Below are positions 34,293 to 43,333 of a DNA stretch of 64,000 nucleotides, piece by piece. Under the pieces are notes generated by a model that worked only from the letters and a program-made list of their open reading frames with translations, had not been told where the DNA came from and searched no databases. Position 1 is the stretch's first letter, and each line of letters begins with the position of its first letter. Both the position numbers and the translations under genes were made by a program. This DNA is from Bifidobacterium olomucense (GTDB lineage Bacteria > Actinomycetota > Actinomycetes > Actinomycetales > Bifidobacteriaceae), in contig NZ_JAAIIG010000004.1 of NCBI RefSeq assembly GCF_012932375.1, positions 1 to 64,000 on the forward strand, written 5' to 3'.

Positions 34293-35291
34293 ATGAAGCG
34301 TATCACCAAGAATCTCATCATCGCAGCGGGGGCCGCAACCGCGGCATTCGGCGCCGGCACCTTCGCTTTGGCGGACTTCATGTTCCATCTGTCGCTCGAC
34401 AAGCGATGTGCGGGACGGATGGAGAAACTGATGGCGGGCGGCGCCACGGCCGATTACCTGCAAACACCGCATGCCGACGCCGCCGAGGAGCGTGAGGCCG
34501 CGCGCTGGTTCGAGGAGTCCAGGCAGCCGGTCGCGATAACCAGCGAGGACGGATTGAAGCTGCACGGCTGGCTGTTCGACGCGGACAAGGCCTCCCCCGC
34601 ACCGCATCTGTATGCCATCTGCATGCATGGATACACGGGCACGCCCGCGGAGATGGCCAAGTACGCGCACCGGTTCGCGCGACTGGGGTTCACCGTGCTG
34701 GTGCCGGCCCAACGCGCCCACGAGCTGAGCGAGGGACGATTCGTCGGCATGGGCTGGCTGGAACGTCGCGACCTGATGTGCTGGATCCGCCTGATCGTGG
34801 AGAGCGATCCCAAGGCGCGCATCCTGCTGGACGGCATTTCGATGGGTGCGGCGACCGTGATGATGACGGTCGGCGAACCTGATCTGCCCCGCAACGTCAT
34901 GGCCGCCATCGAGGACTGCGGGTACTCCTCGGTCTGGGATCAGTTCCTGTACAACGCCAAGGGCATGTACCATCTTCCGCGCCGCTGGATGGCCGTGCCG
35001 GTCGTGGCCGCCATGAGCGGCATCTCGAAGTGGGTAGCCGGTTACGGTTTCAGGGAGGCGTCCAGTCTGGATTCGCTGCGCCGGGCGACGATGCCGATGA
35101 TGTTCATTCACGGCGGGGCCGATACGTTCGTGGATCCGGCTTTCCTGGACCACAACGTCGCGGCCTGCGCCAGCATCGACCGCGAGCGGCTGCTGGTTCC
35201 GGGCGCCGCGCATGCACTGAGCGCCAGCACCGATCCCGTGCGTTACTGGAAGCGCGTCACCGCCTTCGTCACCCGTGTATTCGGACTGTGA
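34293..35291 (+). CDS. Alpha/beta hydrolase, membrane-anchored
   Basis: 332 residues. An N-terminal basic and hydrophobic stretch (residues 2-30, KRITKNLIIAAGAATAAFG) is a signal anchor or signal peptide. The hydrolase domain follows, with oxyanion-side HGYTGTP, nucleophile Ser in DGISMGAAT, acid Asp in GGADTFVDP and His in PGAAHALS. Such proteins are serine esterases or peptidases of unknown substrate. The ATG at 34293 is preceded by GAGG. A start at 34263 is possible but lacks a site. Divergent from rplY. Confidence 0.85.
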   Translation: MKRITKNLIIAAGAATAAFGAGTFALADFMFHLSLDKRCAGRMEKLMAGGATADYLQTPHADAAEEREAARWFEESRQPVAITSEDGLKLHGWLFDADKASPAPHLYAICMHGYTGTPAEMAKYAHRFARLGFTVLVPAQRAHELSEGRFVGMGWLERRDLMCWIRLIVESDPKARILLDGISMGAATVMMTVGEPDLPRNVMAAIEDCGYSSVWDQFLYNAKGMYHLPRRWMAVPVVAAMSGISKWVAGYGFREASSLDSLRRATMPMMFIHGGADTFVDPAFLDHNVAACASIDRERLLVPGAAHALSASTDPVRYWKRVTAFVTRVFGL

Positions 35292-35404
35292 ATCGCCCGC
35301 GGGATGACAAGAAAAGCCCGCCCGTACGGCTTGTCCGATACACGCGAAAAAGGGAAAACGTGCATGCGGACCCTCCGTATGGGAGGGCCGGTTCGTCGCC
35401 GGAA

Positions 35405-36263
35405 TCAGTCGGCGGACCGCTTGGCGGCGACGGCGATGGACAGCGACGGATCGTGCAGCGGGATCATCATCGACTGCGTGGCGTGATACAGGTCGGACTT
35501 GCCCGGCCACACCGTGCCGATGGGATGGTTCCCGGCATCAAGCTGGTGGAACCATGATCCGTTGTCATGGTCGATGACCTTGTCGTCGGCATAGGCGAGG
35601 AACCGCGAATACCATTCGCCGTATTCGGGCCTGCCCGTCACGCGCGCGAGCGTCGCGGACGTGTTGATGGCCTCCGCGAGCGTCCAGTGCATGCGGTCGT
35701 GGACGACCGGACGGCCCTGCCAATCGGTGGTGTAGACGATGCCCGGCGCCCCATCGATGTTCCAGCCATCCGCCACGGCCCGGTGGAACAGGTTCTCGGC
35801 GGCATCGACCAGACGAGCCTTATCCGATTCGGACAGATCCGGCGCGCTCAGTGCGTACTGGGTGATGAGACGGGACCATTCGATGCCGTGTCCGGGAGTG
35901 GCTCCGTAGGGCTTGAACTGGTCGCCCTTCCTATCCGCATTGCATTCGAGATCGAGACTCCAGTCCTCGTGGAAGTGCTCGGGGGTGCGCCATTCGTTGT
36001 TCGATGCCCAGCCGAGGACGTGGTCGATGATGCGTCCGGCACGGGTCCGCCAGCTTTCGTCGCCGGTCACGTCGGCGACGGCCAGGAACGCCTCGACCGA
36101 ATGCATGTTGGCGTTAAGCCCGCGATACCGGTCAAGCTCGGTGAAGTCCTCGTTCCAGGTGTCGACGGATAGCCCGGTCTCATCGTCCCAGAACCGATCG
36201 AGGAACGTCTTCTGGGCTTCGGTAAGCAATTCCGCGGAGACGGGGAAGGATGACGAATTTCAT
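35405..36263 (-). pseudogene. Truncated AGE-family epimerase/isomerase
   Basis: About 274 codons of an N-acylglucosamine 2-epimerase-family enzyme (mannose isomerase type), normally near 400 residues. The core and C-terminus are well kept (YRGLNANMHSVEAFLA, KPYGATPGHGIEWSRL, HDRMHWTLAEAINT, WPGKSDLYHATQS). The first 120-130 residues are missing. A good start (TAAGGAG before ATG 36263) is in another frame, so a deletion has removed the N-terminal coding part and shifted the frame. A weak TTG at 36229 is the only in-frame start. The shared LacI operator ties it to mannose/mannoside use. Confidence 0.75.
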
Positions 36264-36305
36264 GATGGGCTCCTTAGATTTAGTGTTTCAGCGCCCTTGC
36301 TTAAC

Positions 36306-36317
36306 TTAATCGCTTAA
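36306..36317. promoter_or_regulatory. LacI-type operator, epimerase promoter
   Basis: TTAATCGCTTAA, a 12-bp near-palindrome with central CG typical of LacI-family sites. It lies directly downstream of a minus-strand -10 box TATACT. The same site and spacing occur before the beta-mannosidase gene. Confidence 0.7.
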
Positions 36318-36491
36318 GTAAAGTATAGGGCTGAACGGAGGCGGCGACACGCCCAAAACGCTGAATTATCCGCAAACAGGGTACCGATTTATGAAATTTT
36401 GAAGAAGTTATAGATTAACCGGTTTATCTACAGTGCATCCGAATGTCCTGCCGGCCCATGGATCGGTCCGACACGTGCATTCCAACGCAAA

Positions 36492-36535
36492 CGGCCGTGA
36501 TCACGCCGCCCCGACGGGGCACGCGATCACGGCCG
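36492..36535 (-). terminator. Hairpin downstream of gene remnant
   Basis: An 11-base-pair stem CGGCCGTGATC/GATCACGGCCG with an inner CCCC/GGGG hairpin. It follows the stop of the minus-strand remnant at 36548 and is probably that gene's old terminator. Confidence 0.5.
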
Positions 36536-36547
36536 CCCCATGCGCCA

Positions 36548-36722
36548 TCACTTCGCGGAGAACACCTCGAAGATACGTGCGGATGGGTGTTCGACTTCAT
36601 CTACATGGATGCGTACAACGGTGTCGGTGAGACGCTCGACGGCCCACGGCGCGGCGTGAGACACATGTTCCGGCCGCCGAGGATCGGGAAACACCTGGCG
36701 GACCGATGCATGTGCCGGCAGC
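36548..36722 (-). pseudogene. 3' remnant of an unidentified gene
   Basis: About 57 codons with normal protein composition (FPDPRRPEHVSHAAPW, LTDTVVRIHVDEVEHPSAR) end at a TGA just before a terminator-like hairpin. Upstream of 36722 the frame runs antisense to the Fic gene and looks random, so the real gene was cut here. I do not recognise the protein. Confidence 0.4.
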
Positions 36723-36725
36723 ACC

Positions 36726-37457
36726 ATGTACATAGGATTCGCCCGCACGCCTCTGGCCTTCGGCGGACGGTTCAAGGACACCGACAACGTCATCGTCGAA
36801 CGGACCTCAGACGGCACCCAATCGGTCCGGTTCACGCCACCGCCGGCCATCATAACGCCGGAACCCATGCAACAAGCCTGCGCCGCATATCGTGACGTCA
36901 CAGAACACAGCCGTGTCGATCCGCTGCTTGCAACCGCCATGTTCGTCTTCGACGTCACCTGCATCCACCCGTTCAACGACGGCAACGGCCGTATGAGTCG
37001 ACCGCTGACGTTGCTGCTGCTGTCTCGCAGCGGATTCGAGGTCGGCAAGTACATCAACATCGAGCATATCATCGAACAGACGAAGGATGCCTACTATGAC
37101 GCACTTGCGGCGAGCACGCAAGGCTGGAACGACGACGCGAACGATTACGCGCCGTTCGTCACATATCTGCTCGGAGTGATACTCACTGCATATCAGGATT
37201 TCGATGAACGTATCAGCGCAGTGATGACGGGGACAACGACTGCGGCGAACGGCCGCGTGGCTACCAAGGAGTCGCGTATCGCCGCATTGTTCGAACGATC
37301 GTTGGCACCGATGGCCAAGGCCGATGCAATGGCGCAGCTTCCCGACATCAGCATGTCGACCGTCGAACGCACGCTGAAGCATCTGCTGGACGCGGGCGTC
37401 ATCGTCAAGATCGGTGCGGGCCGAGCCACCCGGTACGTCGCCCGCCGCGACGCTTAA
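36726..37457 (+). pseudogene. Fic-family protein, N-terminally truncated
   Basis: 243 codons. The Fic core is clear: HPFNDGNGRMSRP (catalytic His and phosphate-binding loop) near residue 82, preceded by a helix (ATAMFVFDVTCI). A C-terminal winged helix (MSTVERTLKHLLDAGVI) is present. Such enzymes transfer AMP or related groups to proteins. The usual N-terminal 100 or more residues, including any inhibitory (S/T)xxxE helix, are absent. There is an in-frame stop at 36657 and no ribosome binding site before the ATG, so it is probably a deletion remnant. Confidence 0.65.
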
Positions 37458-37464
37458 TCAGCCA

Positions 37465-37510
37465 ACGGACATACAGCCGATTTGGGGCACGAAATCGGCT
37501 GTATGTCCGT
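37465..37510. terminator. Convergent-gene terminator hairpin
   Basis: A perfect 19-bp stem (37465-37483 with 37492-37510) and 8-base loop stand between the convergent Fic and LacI genes. The T runs are short, but the position and length favour a bidirectional terminator. Confidence 0.65.
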
Positions 37511-37538
37511 AAATGAGGGAAAGGAAGCGCGCATGAAC

Positions 37539-38561
37539 CTACCCGACGAGCGGACCGCTGGAGTCGCGGAAGACGAGCTCGCTGGGGACGTCGGTCGTGG
37601 ACTTGACGTCCTGACCGTCGATCATGCCGAGCAGCATGCGTGCGCAGGCGCGGCCGCGGGCCACGACATCGCGGCTCAGCGCGGTGATGGACGGCATGTT
37701 GACCTGACACAGGAACGAGTCGTCCCACGCGATGATCGACAGCTGGTCTGGCACGCTGATACCGAGTTTCTTGGCGGTACGCACGGCCGAGACGGCCATG
37801 ACATCGTTGTCGTAGATGATGGCGGTCGGCGGCTTGGACAGCGACAGCAACCGTTCCGTGCATTTGCGCCCGGATTCGGGCGAATAGTCGGTGTGGAAGC
37901 AGCTGTACTGCAGGTCGAGTTCGGCGGTCTCCTCCATGAACGCGTTGTCGCGGATGAAGGTGTGGCTCAGCTCCTCGGGCCCGGCGATGCGGGCGATGCG
38001 CTGGTGTCCGAGTTCGTGGCAGTAGTCGACGAGCAGGTGCGCGGTGCTCTGTTCATCGTCCGACAGCGCGGTCAGGCCGCCGGCGACCGACGAGTCGCAC
38101 AGCAGCAGCACCGGCATTTCGGGGTGTTCGGAGAACAGTTCGACGCGCGGATCGCCGAGTTCGATGTTCATCAGCAGCACGCCGTCCACGCCGCCGGTTG
38201 CGATCCAGTCGCGCAGCACGTCCATTTCCGCCTGCTGATTGCTTGCATAGCGGATGGTCAGCGAGTAGCCTTCCTTCTCCAGTTCGGAGGTCAGGCCGGC
38301 GATGAGCTCCATCGTGTACGCTTCGACGGACAGCACCTGCGTGTCGTAGGTCAGGACCATGCCGATGGACTGCACGCTCGCGTTGGACAGCGATTTGGCG
38401 GCCATGTTCGGACGCCAGCCCATTTTGTCGGCGACCTTGAGCACTTTGTCGCGCGTTGCGGCGGATACGCCCGGCTTGTCGTTCAGGGCGTAGGAGACGG
38501 CGCTGCTGGATACGCCGGCGGCTTTGGCCACGTCGGAAATGGTCACCTTTGACTTGAGCAT
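37539..38561 (-). CDS. LacI-family transcriptional regulator
   Basis: 340 residues. The N-terminal HTH is typical (TISDVAKAAGVSSSAVSYALN, residues 7-27), followed by a hinge (NMAAKSLSNASVQSIG) and a periplasmic-binding-like sensor domain. AAAGGAG precedes the ATG. Lying beside the beta-mannosidase and the epimerase remnant, both with a LacI-type operator, it probably represses mannoside use until a mannose-derived ligand binds. Its own promoter (TACAAT near 38620 on the minus strand) does not show the same operator. Confidence 0.92.
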   Translation of the reverse strand: MLKSKVTISDVAKAAGVSSSAVSYALNDKPGVSAATRDKVLKVADKMGWRPNMAAKSLSNASVQSIGMVLTYDTQVLSVEAYTMELIAGLTSELEKEGYSLTIRYASNQQAEMDVLRDWIATGGVDGVLLMNIELGDPRVELFSEHPEMPVLLLCDSSVAGGLTALSDDEQSTAHLLVDYCHELGHQRIARIAGPEELSHTFIRDNAFMEETAELDLQYSCFHTDYSPESGRKCTERLLSLSKPPTAIIYDNDVMAVSAVRTAKKLGISVPDQLSIIAWDDSFLCQVNMPSITALSRDVVARGRACARMLLGMIDGQDVKSTTDVPSELVFRDSSGPLVG

Positions 38562-38664
38562 GGTTCCGTTCTCCTTTCTTGCTGTAGCGGTTGAGTACGG
38601 TTATGACTGCTACTTATTGTACCGACGATGTGGTGGGGAATGACTGTATGTTATGGGATATGAC

Positions 38665-38700
38665 GGTCTTGGCTCCCCCCAGGTAGGGAGAGCCAAGACC
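38665..38700 (-). terminator. Beta-mannosidase terminator
   Basis: GGTCTTGGCT pairs with AGCCAAGACC, with a C/G-rich loop, 8 bases after the beta-mannosidase stop. It separates the enzyme gene from lacI, so lacI needs its own promoter. Confidence 0.7.
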
Positions 38701-38707
38701 GGAAACG

Positions 38708-41464
38708 TCAACGCTTGAGATCGTTGGCAGTGCGCAGCACGTTCGACGCGGCGAACGCGGCCGGGTCAAGTCCGGCGGCGGCCGTGATGTGCCACGTCAC
38801 CGATTCGCCCGGCAACAGCGTGACCATGCCGCCGTCGATCGCAGCGTCCTGGTCGACCTTGTCGACCATGCAGAACACGTCGCGAACGTACGCATGCGCG
38901 GTGACGGTCAGGTCGTAGCCACCGTTCGCATTGACGACAACGTTTGCGTCGATCGGCGTACGGTCGAGCTGCTGATCGATCACGTCGGCCGGGTTGTAGA
39001 TCACGCGCGCGAACTCTGCCGCACCGTCAGTCACGGCACCGGCCACGACCGGCGTCGCCACGAGGATCTCTCGCGACGGATCACCGAACGACGCAACCGC
39101 TTCATCCAGCGTCAGCGTCACATGCCCCGGCTCGCCGACCTCGAACGTCACGTCGAACGACTTCGACGCAAGCACCGCACCACCGGCGATATCACGGCGT
39201 TCCACCGTCCACGTGCCTGACCAAGCCGAAAGCGTGTCGTTCGCCACGACGAGCGCGAGCTGATCGGTCGCGACCGGCACGCCCTCCCAGCTGTGCTCCT
39301 CACGGAACCGTTCGGAAGTACGCGGCTGGATCGTCGCGAAACGCGGCGCGAAGAAGTCGCGCGACGCGTGCCACAGGGGCTTGCGGTGCCCGTAGTAGTC
39401 GACGGCCGCCCACGAGACGACCGGCCAGTCGTCGTTGAGCTGCCAGATCAGCGCGCCCGCGTTGACCGGTTCGAGCGAGCGCATGTGCGAGACACCGAAA
39501 CGGATCGCCTGCGCCTGCTGGAGCTGGCATGCCCAGTGCCAGTCCTCGATCGACGCCCACCGGTCGGTCGGGATGAGCCAACTGTGCTCGCCGTCGGACG
39601 GCCTGCCGTTGACCACGCCGCCGTAGCTCACGTCGTCGATATGGCCGGGAGTCAAGTGGCCGCGCATGCCGCGGGCCAGCTTGACGTTGCCGCCGGACGC
39701 CTTCTGGTGCACGAGCATCTGCTTGCCGAACGGGTCGAGCGGCTCGTCATGCACGACGCGCGTGAGCGTGCTGAACGCGGGCGGTGCCTGATAGCCGAAT
39801 TCGTCGGCGAAGCGCGGCGTGTAGTCCGCGTACTTCGTGTAGTCGACGCGGTTCCACACGTCCCAGATGTGCATGGTACCGTCGCCGGACTTGTTCGCGT
39901 CCACGAACGGCGTGAAGCTCATCGGCGAGCTCGGCAGGTAGACGTGGGTCGGGTCGAGTTCGGCAAGCAGTTTCGGGAACAGTTCGCTGTAATACCAGTC
40001 GCCCCAGCCCTTCTCACCGTAGCCGTACACGTTGGTTGGCTTGTCGTCGTCGCGCAGCGCCTGCTTGAACCCGCCCCACTCGGCATAGGCCACGTAGTTC
40101 TCGTTCGATCCGTTCCACACGATCAGGCTCGGGTGCGGGCTTAAGCGGTTGATGTGCTCGCGCGCCTCGGCCTCGATCTCCGCGCGCGTGGCCGCGTCCT
40201 CCGGATACGCGGCGCATGCGAGCATGAAGTCCTGCCAGACCATGATGCCCAGCTCGTCGGCCAGATCGTAGAAATCGTCGGACTCGTAGATGCTGCCGCC
40301 CCACGCGCGCACCATGTTCGAGTTCGACTCGACCAGATCCGCGAACCGCTGCGCGTAGAACGCGCGGTCGCCACGCGACAGGAACGCGTCAATCGGCACC
40401 CAGTTGTAGCCGCGCGCATGCACCGGCACCTCGTTGACATAGATCTGGAACGGACGGCCGTCCGCATCCGCACGCGTGTCGACACGCGTGGTACGGAAGC
40501 CCACACGGCCGGTCCACGTCGCCGCCGGCCCGCCATCGGCCGACGCGGCGGCACCGGCCGTCACGGTCACATCGTACAGCGGTTGCTCGCCATATCCAAG
40601 CGGCCACCACAGCCGCGCATCCGGCACGACCGCGGTGATCGTCGCGGCATCACGGCCGTATTCGACCTCGCCGGCCACCTCAACCGCTTCAGTCAATCCT
40701 GGACCGGCAATGGTCACCGTGACCGGCACCGGCTTCTGCTGCGTGTGCGCGTCGGCTGAGGTCATCACACGGCCCTCGCCCTCGCGTTCGATCTCGACCG
40801 TGGTCGTGAGCACGCCGACACCGTCAGGCCGCACATCGACCAGCGGGCGGACGGCTTTGAACCGCACGTCGGACCACGAATCGATGCCGATCTCGCGCCA
40901 CATGCCCGCGTTCGCCACGTCGATGCCCCAATCCCAGCCGAACTGGTAGCTCGGCTTGCGCAACTGGTTGAACGCGTGATGCTCGGTATGCGGATAGTAG
41001 CCAAGCTCCCGTTCGCGGCGGTCGGACTCGCGCACCGACGACGCGAACGTGACCGCCAGCGTGTTCACACCCTCGCACAGCTGGCCGCGCACGTCCCATC
41101 GGTAGGAGCGGTGATAGTTCTGCGCGACCCCGACAAGCTGTCCGTTAAGCGTTACAGTAGCGACCGTATCCAGTCCGCACGCGACGAGATCATGCCGAGC
41201 CTTGCCGTCCGCATGCCAGTCGAACGTCGTCTCGAACTGCCAATCGACATCGCCGATCCACTGCTGACGGTCCTCGTTGTCGCCGTCGAACGGCTCGTCG
41301 ATAAGACCGGCGTTGAGCAGATCCAGCGTAACCTCGCCGGGGACCGCGGCCGGAATGCCCACCGAGATCGCATCACGCACCGACTCCGGCGCAGCCTGAG
41401 GATTAAGAGCACGGACCGTCCAGCCATCGCTGATCGCCGCAAACGTATTCGGTGTATGGGTCAT
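38708..41464 (-). CDS. Beta-mannosidase (GH2)
   Basis: 918 residues, releasing non-reducing mannose from beta-mannosides such as mannobiose or N-glycan cores. The GH2 layout is seen: an N-terminal sugar-binding domain, an Ig-like domain, a TIM barrel and C-terminal beta domains. The acid/base Glu455 lies in WNGSNEN and the nucleophile Glu555 in FADEFGYQ, both family hallmarks. No signal peptide, so it acts inside the cell on imported oligosaccharides. The start at 41464 has AAGGA upstream. An operator lies 70-80 bases before it. Confidence 0.93.
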   Translation of the reverse strand: MTHTPNTFAAISDGWTVRALNPQAAPESVRDAISVGIPAAVPGEVTLDLLNAGLIDEPFDGDNEDRQQWIGDVDWQFETTFDWHADGKARHDLVACGLDTVATVTLNGQLVGVAQNYHRSYRWDVRGQLCEGVNTLAVTFASSVRESDRRERELGYYPHTEHHAFNQLRKPSYQFGWDWGIDVANAGMWREIGIDSWSDVRFKAVRPLVDVRPDGVGVLTTTVEIEREGEGRVMTSADAHTQQKPVPVTVTIAGPGLTEAVEVAGEVEYGRDAATITAVVPDARLWWPLGYGEQPLYDVTVTAGAAASADGGPAATWTGRVGFRTTRVDTRADADGRPFQIYVNEVPVHARGYNWVPIDAFLSRGDRAFYAQRFADLVESNSNMVRAWGGSIYESDDFYDLADELGIMVWQDFMLACAAYPEDAATRAEIEAEAREHINRLSPHPSLIVWNGSNENYVAYAEWGGFKQALRDDDKPTNVYGYGEKGWGDWYYSELFPKLLAELDPTHVYLPSSPMSFTPFVDANKSGDGTMHIWDVWNRVDYTKYADYTPRFADEFGYQAPPAFSTLTRVVHDEPLDPFGKQMLVHQKASGGNVKLARGMRGHLTPGHIDDVSYGGVVNGRPSDGEHSWLIPTDRWASIEDWHWACQLQQAQAIRFGVSHMRSLEPVNAGALIWQLNDDWPVVSWAAVDYYGHRKPLWHASRDFFAPRFATIQPRTSERFREEHSWEGVPVATDQLALVVANDTLSAWSGTWTVERRDIAGGAVLASKSFDVTFEVGEPGHVTLTLDEAVASFGDPSREILVATPVVAGAVTDGAAEFARVIYNPADVIDQQLDRTPIDANVVVNANGGYDLTVTAHAYVRDVFCMVDKVDQDAAIDGGMVTLLPGESVTWHITAAAGLDPAAFAASNVLRTANDLKR

Positions 41465-41533
41465 GTCAGACATCCTTATCTCATGTTCCAAAAGTATGGC
41501 TGCACCATCCAGATACCGCCATATATCAGCATA

Positions 41534-41545
41534 TTAAACGCTTAA
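41534..41545. promoter_or_regulatory. LacI-type operator, beta-mannosidase promoter
   Basis: TTAAACGCTTAA, one base different from the site at 36306-36317. It sits just downstream of a minus-strand TATAGT -10 box, with TTTACTTAAGCG shared in the same place. Bound repressor would block transcription start. Confidence 0.72.
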
Positions 41546-41610
41546 GTAAATACTATATCGTCACACCGGGAAAGACAACAGGCCGACGGCATGTCGCCGC
41601 CGGTCCGCCA

Positions 41611-41745
41611 TCACGCCGCTGTCCGCTGCGCCGCGCGCAGCTCACGCAGACGCCGTTCCGGATCGGGCGCGGCCCCGATCAACGTCTTCGTGTACTCGCT
41701 CTTCGGGTGCAAAATCACGTCGTCCGCAGGGCCCCGCTCCACGAT
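41611..41745 (-). pseudogene. 3' remnant of peptide-type ABC transporter ATPase
   Basis: The last 44 codons of an oligopeptide/dipeptide-type ABC ATPase: IVERGPADDVILHPKSEYTK matches the region after the D-loop in OppD/OppF-like proteins. The IS element begins exactly at its 5' side. The transporter may have imported mannosides or peptides, and its body is gone. Confidence 0.7.
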
Positions 41746-41774
41746 TGGATTGGCAACAGTGTGTTGGACTGTTT

Positions 41775-42624
41775 CTAGAGGGTTTTTCCTTGTTGTGTGA
41801 ACTCCACGGGGCTCAGGTATCCGAGGGTCGAGTGGAGTCGTTGGCGGTTGTACCACCACACGTACCGGTTGACGTCCGAGCGCAGTCGATCCACGCTCGT
41901 GTAGACGTTCCTGTGGATGAGCTCCTTCTTGACGAGCCGGTTGGTGGATTCCACCACCGCGTTGTCGTACGGGTTGCCCGGCCTGGAAAGGGAACGCGTG
42001 ATGCCGAACACGTCGAGCATGCGTTCGATGCGTTCCCCGGTGAACTCGCCGCCGCGGTCCGTGTGGAACACCTCGATCTCATCCAGGGGGGGAAGCGCAG
42101 CGCGGCGAACGCGGCCAGCACGAGATCGGTGTCATGCCTGACTCCCACGGAATGGCCGGCGATCTGCCGGTTGGCCAGGTCGCCGGGCAGGCAGACGTAC
42201 GCCCAACCGTTGCCCACCCTCACGTAGGTCAGATCGGAGGCCAGATGCGTGCGCGGCCTATAGCCGTCGAACTCACGGCCGAGGATGTTCGGGGCCGGAT
42301 CGTCGTTCGGCTTCGACGGATGCGGCCGGTACCGGGCCCTCGAATACGAGCTCGCCATGCCCCCGGCCTTCATGATCCGGTTGATGCGGCGGCGCGACAT
42401 GACGATATGCTCACGGCGCAGCCGGGCCTTGATCTTCCTGGCCCCGTACACCTCGCCGCTGTCCCTCCACACGCGCTCCACATCGCCCTTATGGGGATCG
42501 ACGCGTTCGGTCTCGGGGTGCTCGAGCATCCAGTAGTATGTCGACTTGGCAACGCCCAGGATCCTGCACTGCGCTGATACGGGGTAACGGCCGGCGTTGG
42601 ACCGTATGACCTCTACTTTCGCGC
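41775..42624 (-). pseudogene. IS3 transposase OrfB, frameshifted
   Basis: The DDE catalytic part of the transposase. The first Asp lies in ASDLTYVRV, the second in VFHTDRGGEF, the Glu in NAVVESTNRLVKKE, and the end in YNRQRLHSTLGYLSP. Codons before and after 42086-42092 are in different frames. A run of seven G (plus strand) is one short of what the protein needs, so a single-base deletion breaks the gene. OrfB would normally be made as an OrfAB fusion by a -1 shift near GCGCGAAAG at the end of orfA. Confidence 0.8.
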
Positions 42625-42900
42625 GAATACCGGCGCCGCTTGTTTCAGAACATCCACCTCCATCTCCAACTGGCGGTTGCGTTTGCGCAATTCGACCGGC
42701 TCGTTCTCCTCGGGCGTGCGGTTGTCGGCCGCCCTGGTCGAGCCGCTGTTGCGGATCCCCCGCACCCACCGGTGCAGGGTGGAATGGCAGATGCCGTACT
42801 CGCGCTCGATCTCCACCGTCGGCTTGCCGTTCTCGTACAACTGCACGATCTGCCGCTTAAACTCCTCGGTGAACCTGCGCGGATGCCTCGGATCGGCCAT
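42613..42900 (-). CDS. IS3 transposase OrfA
   Basis: 95 residues with an HTH of the IS3 OrfA type (RRFTEEFKRQIVQLYENGK, IEREYGICHSTLHRWV) and a C-terminal leucine-zipper-like helix (ELRKRNRQLEMEVDVLKQA). It binds the element ends and, fused to OrfB, gives the transposase. AAGGAG stands 9 bases before the ATG. It overlaps orfB in the -1 frame. Confidence 0.85.
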   Translation of the reverse strand: MADPRHPRRFTEEFKRQIVQLYENGKPTVEIEREYGICHSTLHRWVRGIRNSGSTRAADNRTPEENEPVELRKRNRQLEMEVDVLKQAAPVFARK

Positions 42901-42963
42901 GACCATCAACTCCTTCGTTGCCCAGTCCCTCAATAAACCGTCCAATACATTGGAGCCAATCCA

Positions 42964-43124
42964 CGGTCTATCATCCCGCGGACGCACTCATCGATGGCGA
43001 AGCGGTGATCGTGGCGTCGCCCGACGTTCCCGAACCGACGCACGTACGCTATGGCTGGTACAGCTGGGGGCCCGCTTCGCTGTTCAACGCCATAGGGCTT
43101 CCGGCCGCCCCATTCACGGCATAA
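42964..43124 (+). pseudogene. 3' remnant of sialate O-acetylesterase-like gene
   Basis: 53 codons ending in TAA. The sequence AVIVASPDVPEPTHVRYGW with SLFNAIGLPAAPF matches the C-terminus of sialate O-acetylesterase-type esterases (VRYxW...NLxNxxGLPAxPF pattern). The 5' side is cut by the IS end. This enzyme removes acetyl groups from sugars, in keeping with a glycan-use locus. Confidence 0.7.
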
Positions 43125-43184
43125 GGTTCACAGCTCCCGGATGCGCGCATCGTCTTCGTCACACTCGCATCCGGGCCGTATATC

Positions 43185-43212
43185 AAAAAAGGCTCCCCTC
43201 TTGAGGGGAGCC
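43185..43212 (-). terminator. pnt operon terminator
   Basis: On the minus strand GGCTCCCCTC/GAGGGGAGCC with a short loop is followed by six T. It lies 130 bases beyond the pntB stop. Confidence 0.85.
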
Positions 43213-43271
43213 AGAACGCCTATCGACGCTCCATTACGCGAGCAATGTAATTGCTGGCATGATGCGTGCGG

Positions 43272-43333
43272 CCTCGGTGCCGCAGTAGGTGAAGGCGTAC
43301 GCAGGGTACGTCGAACCTGCTGCGGTGCCGAGG
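43272..43333 (-). other. Structured element in pntB 3' untranslated region
   Basis: A 14-base-pair imperfect stem (43272-43285 with 43320-43333, two adjacent G-T wobble pairs) encloses an inner GCGTAC/GTACGT hairpin. It lies between the pntB stop and the operon terminator. Confidence 0.5.

Larger units (their letters stand above)
41746..42963 (-). mobile_element. IS3-family insertion sequence
   Basis: 1218 bases with imperfect terminal inverted repeats beginning TGGATTGGC and continuing through TTGGAC(T/G)GTTT to GAGGG at both ends. It carries orfA and orfB on the minus strand in the IS3 arrangement. The 3-base flanks differ (GAT and CGG), so no target duplication is visible, and unrelated gene remnants stand on the two sides. 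Confidence 0.85.
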
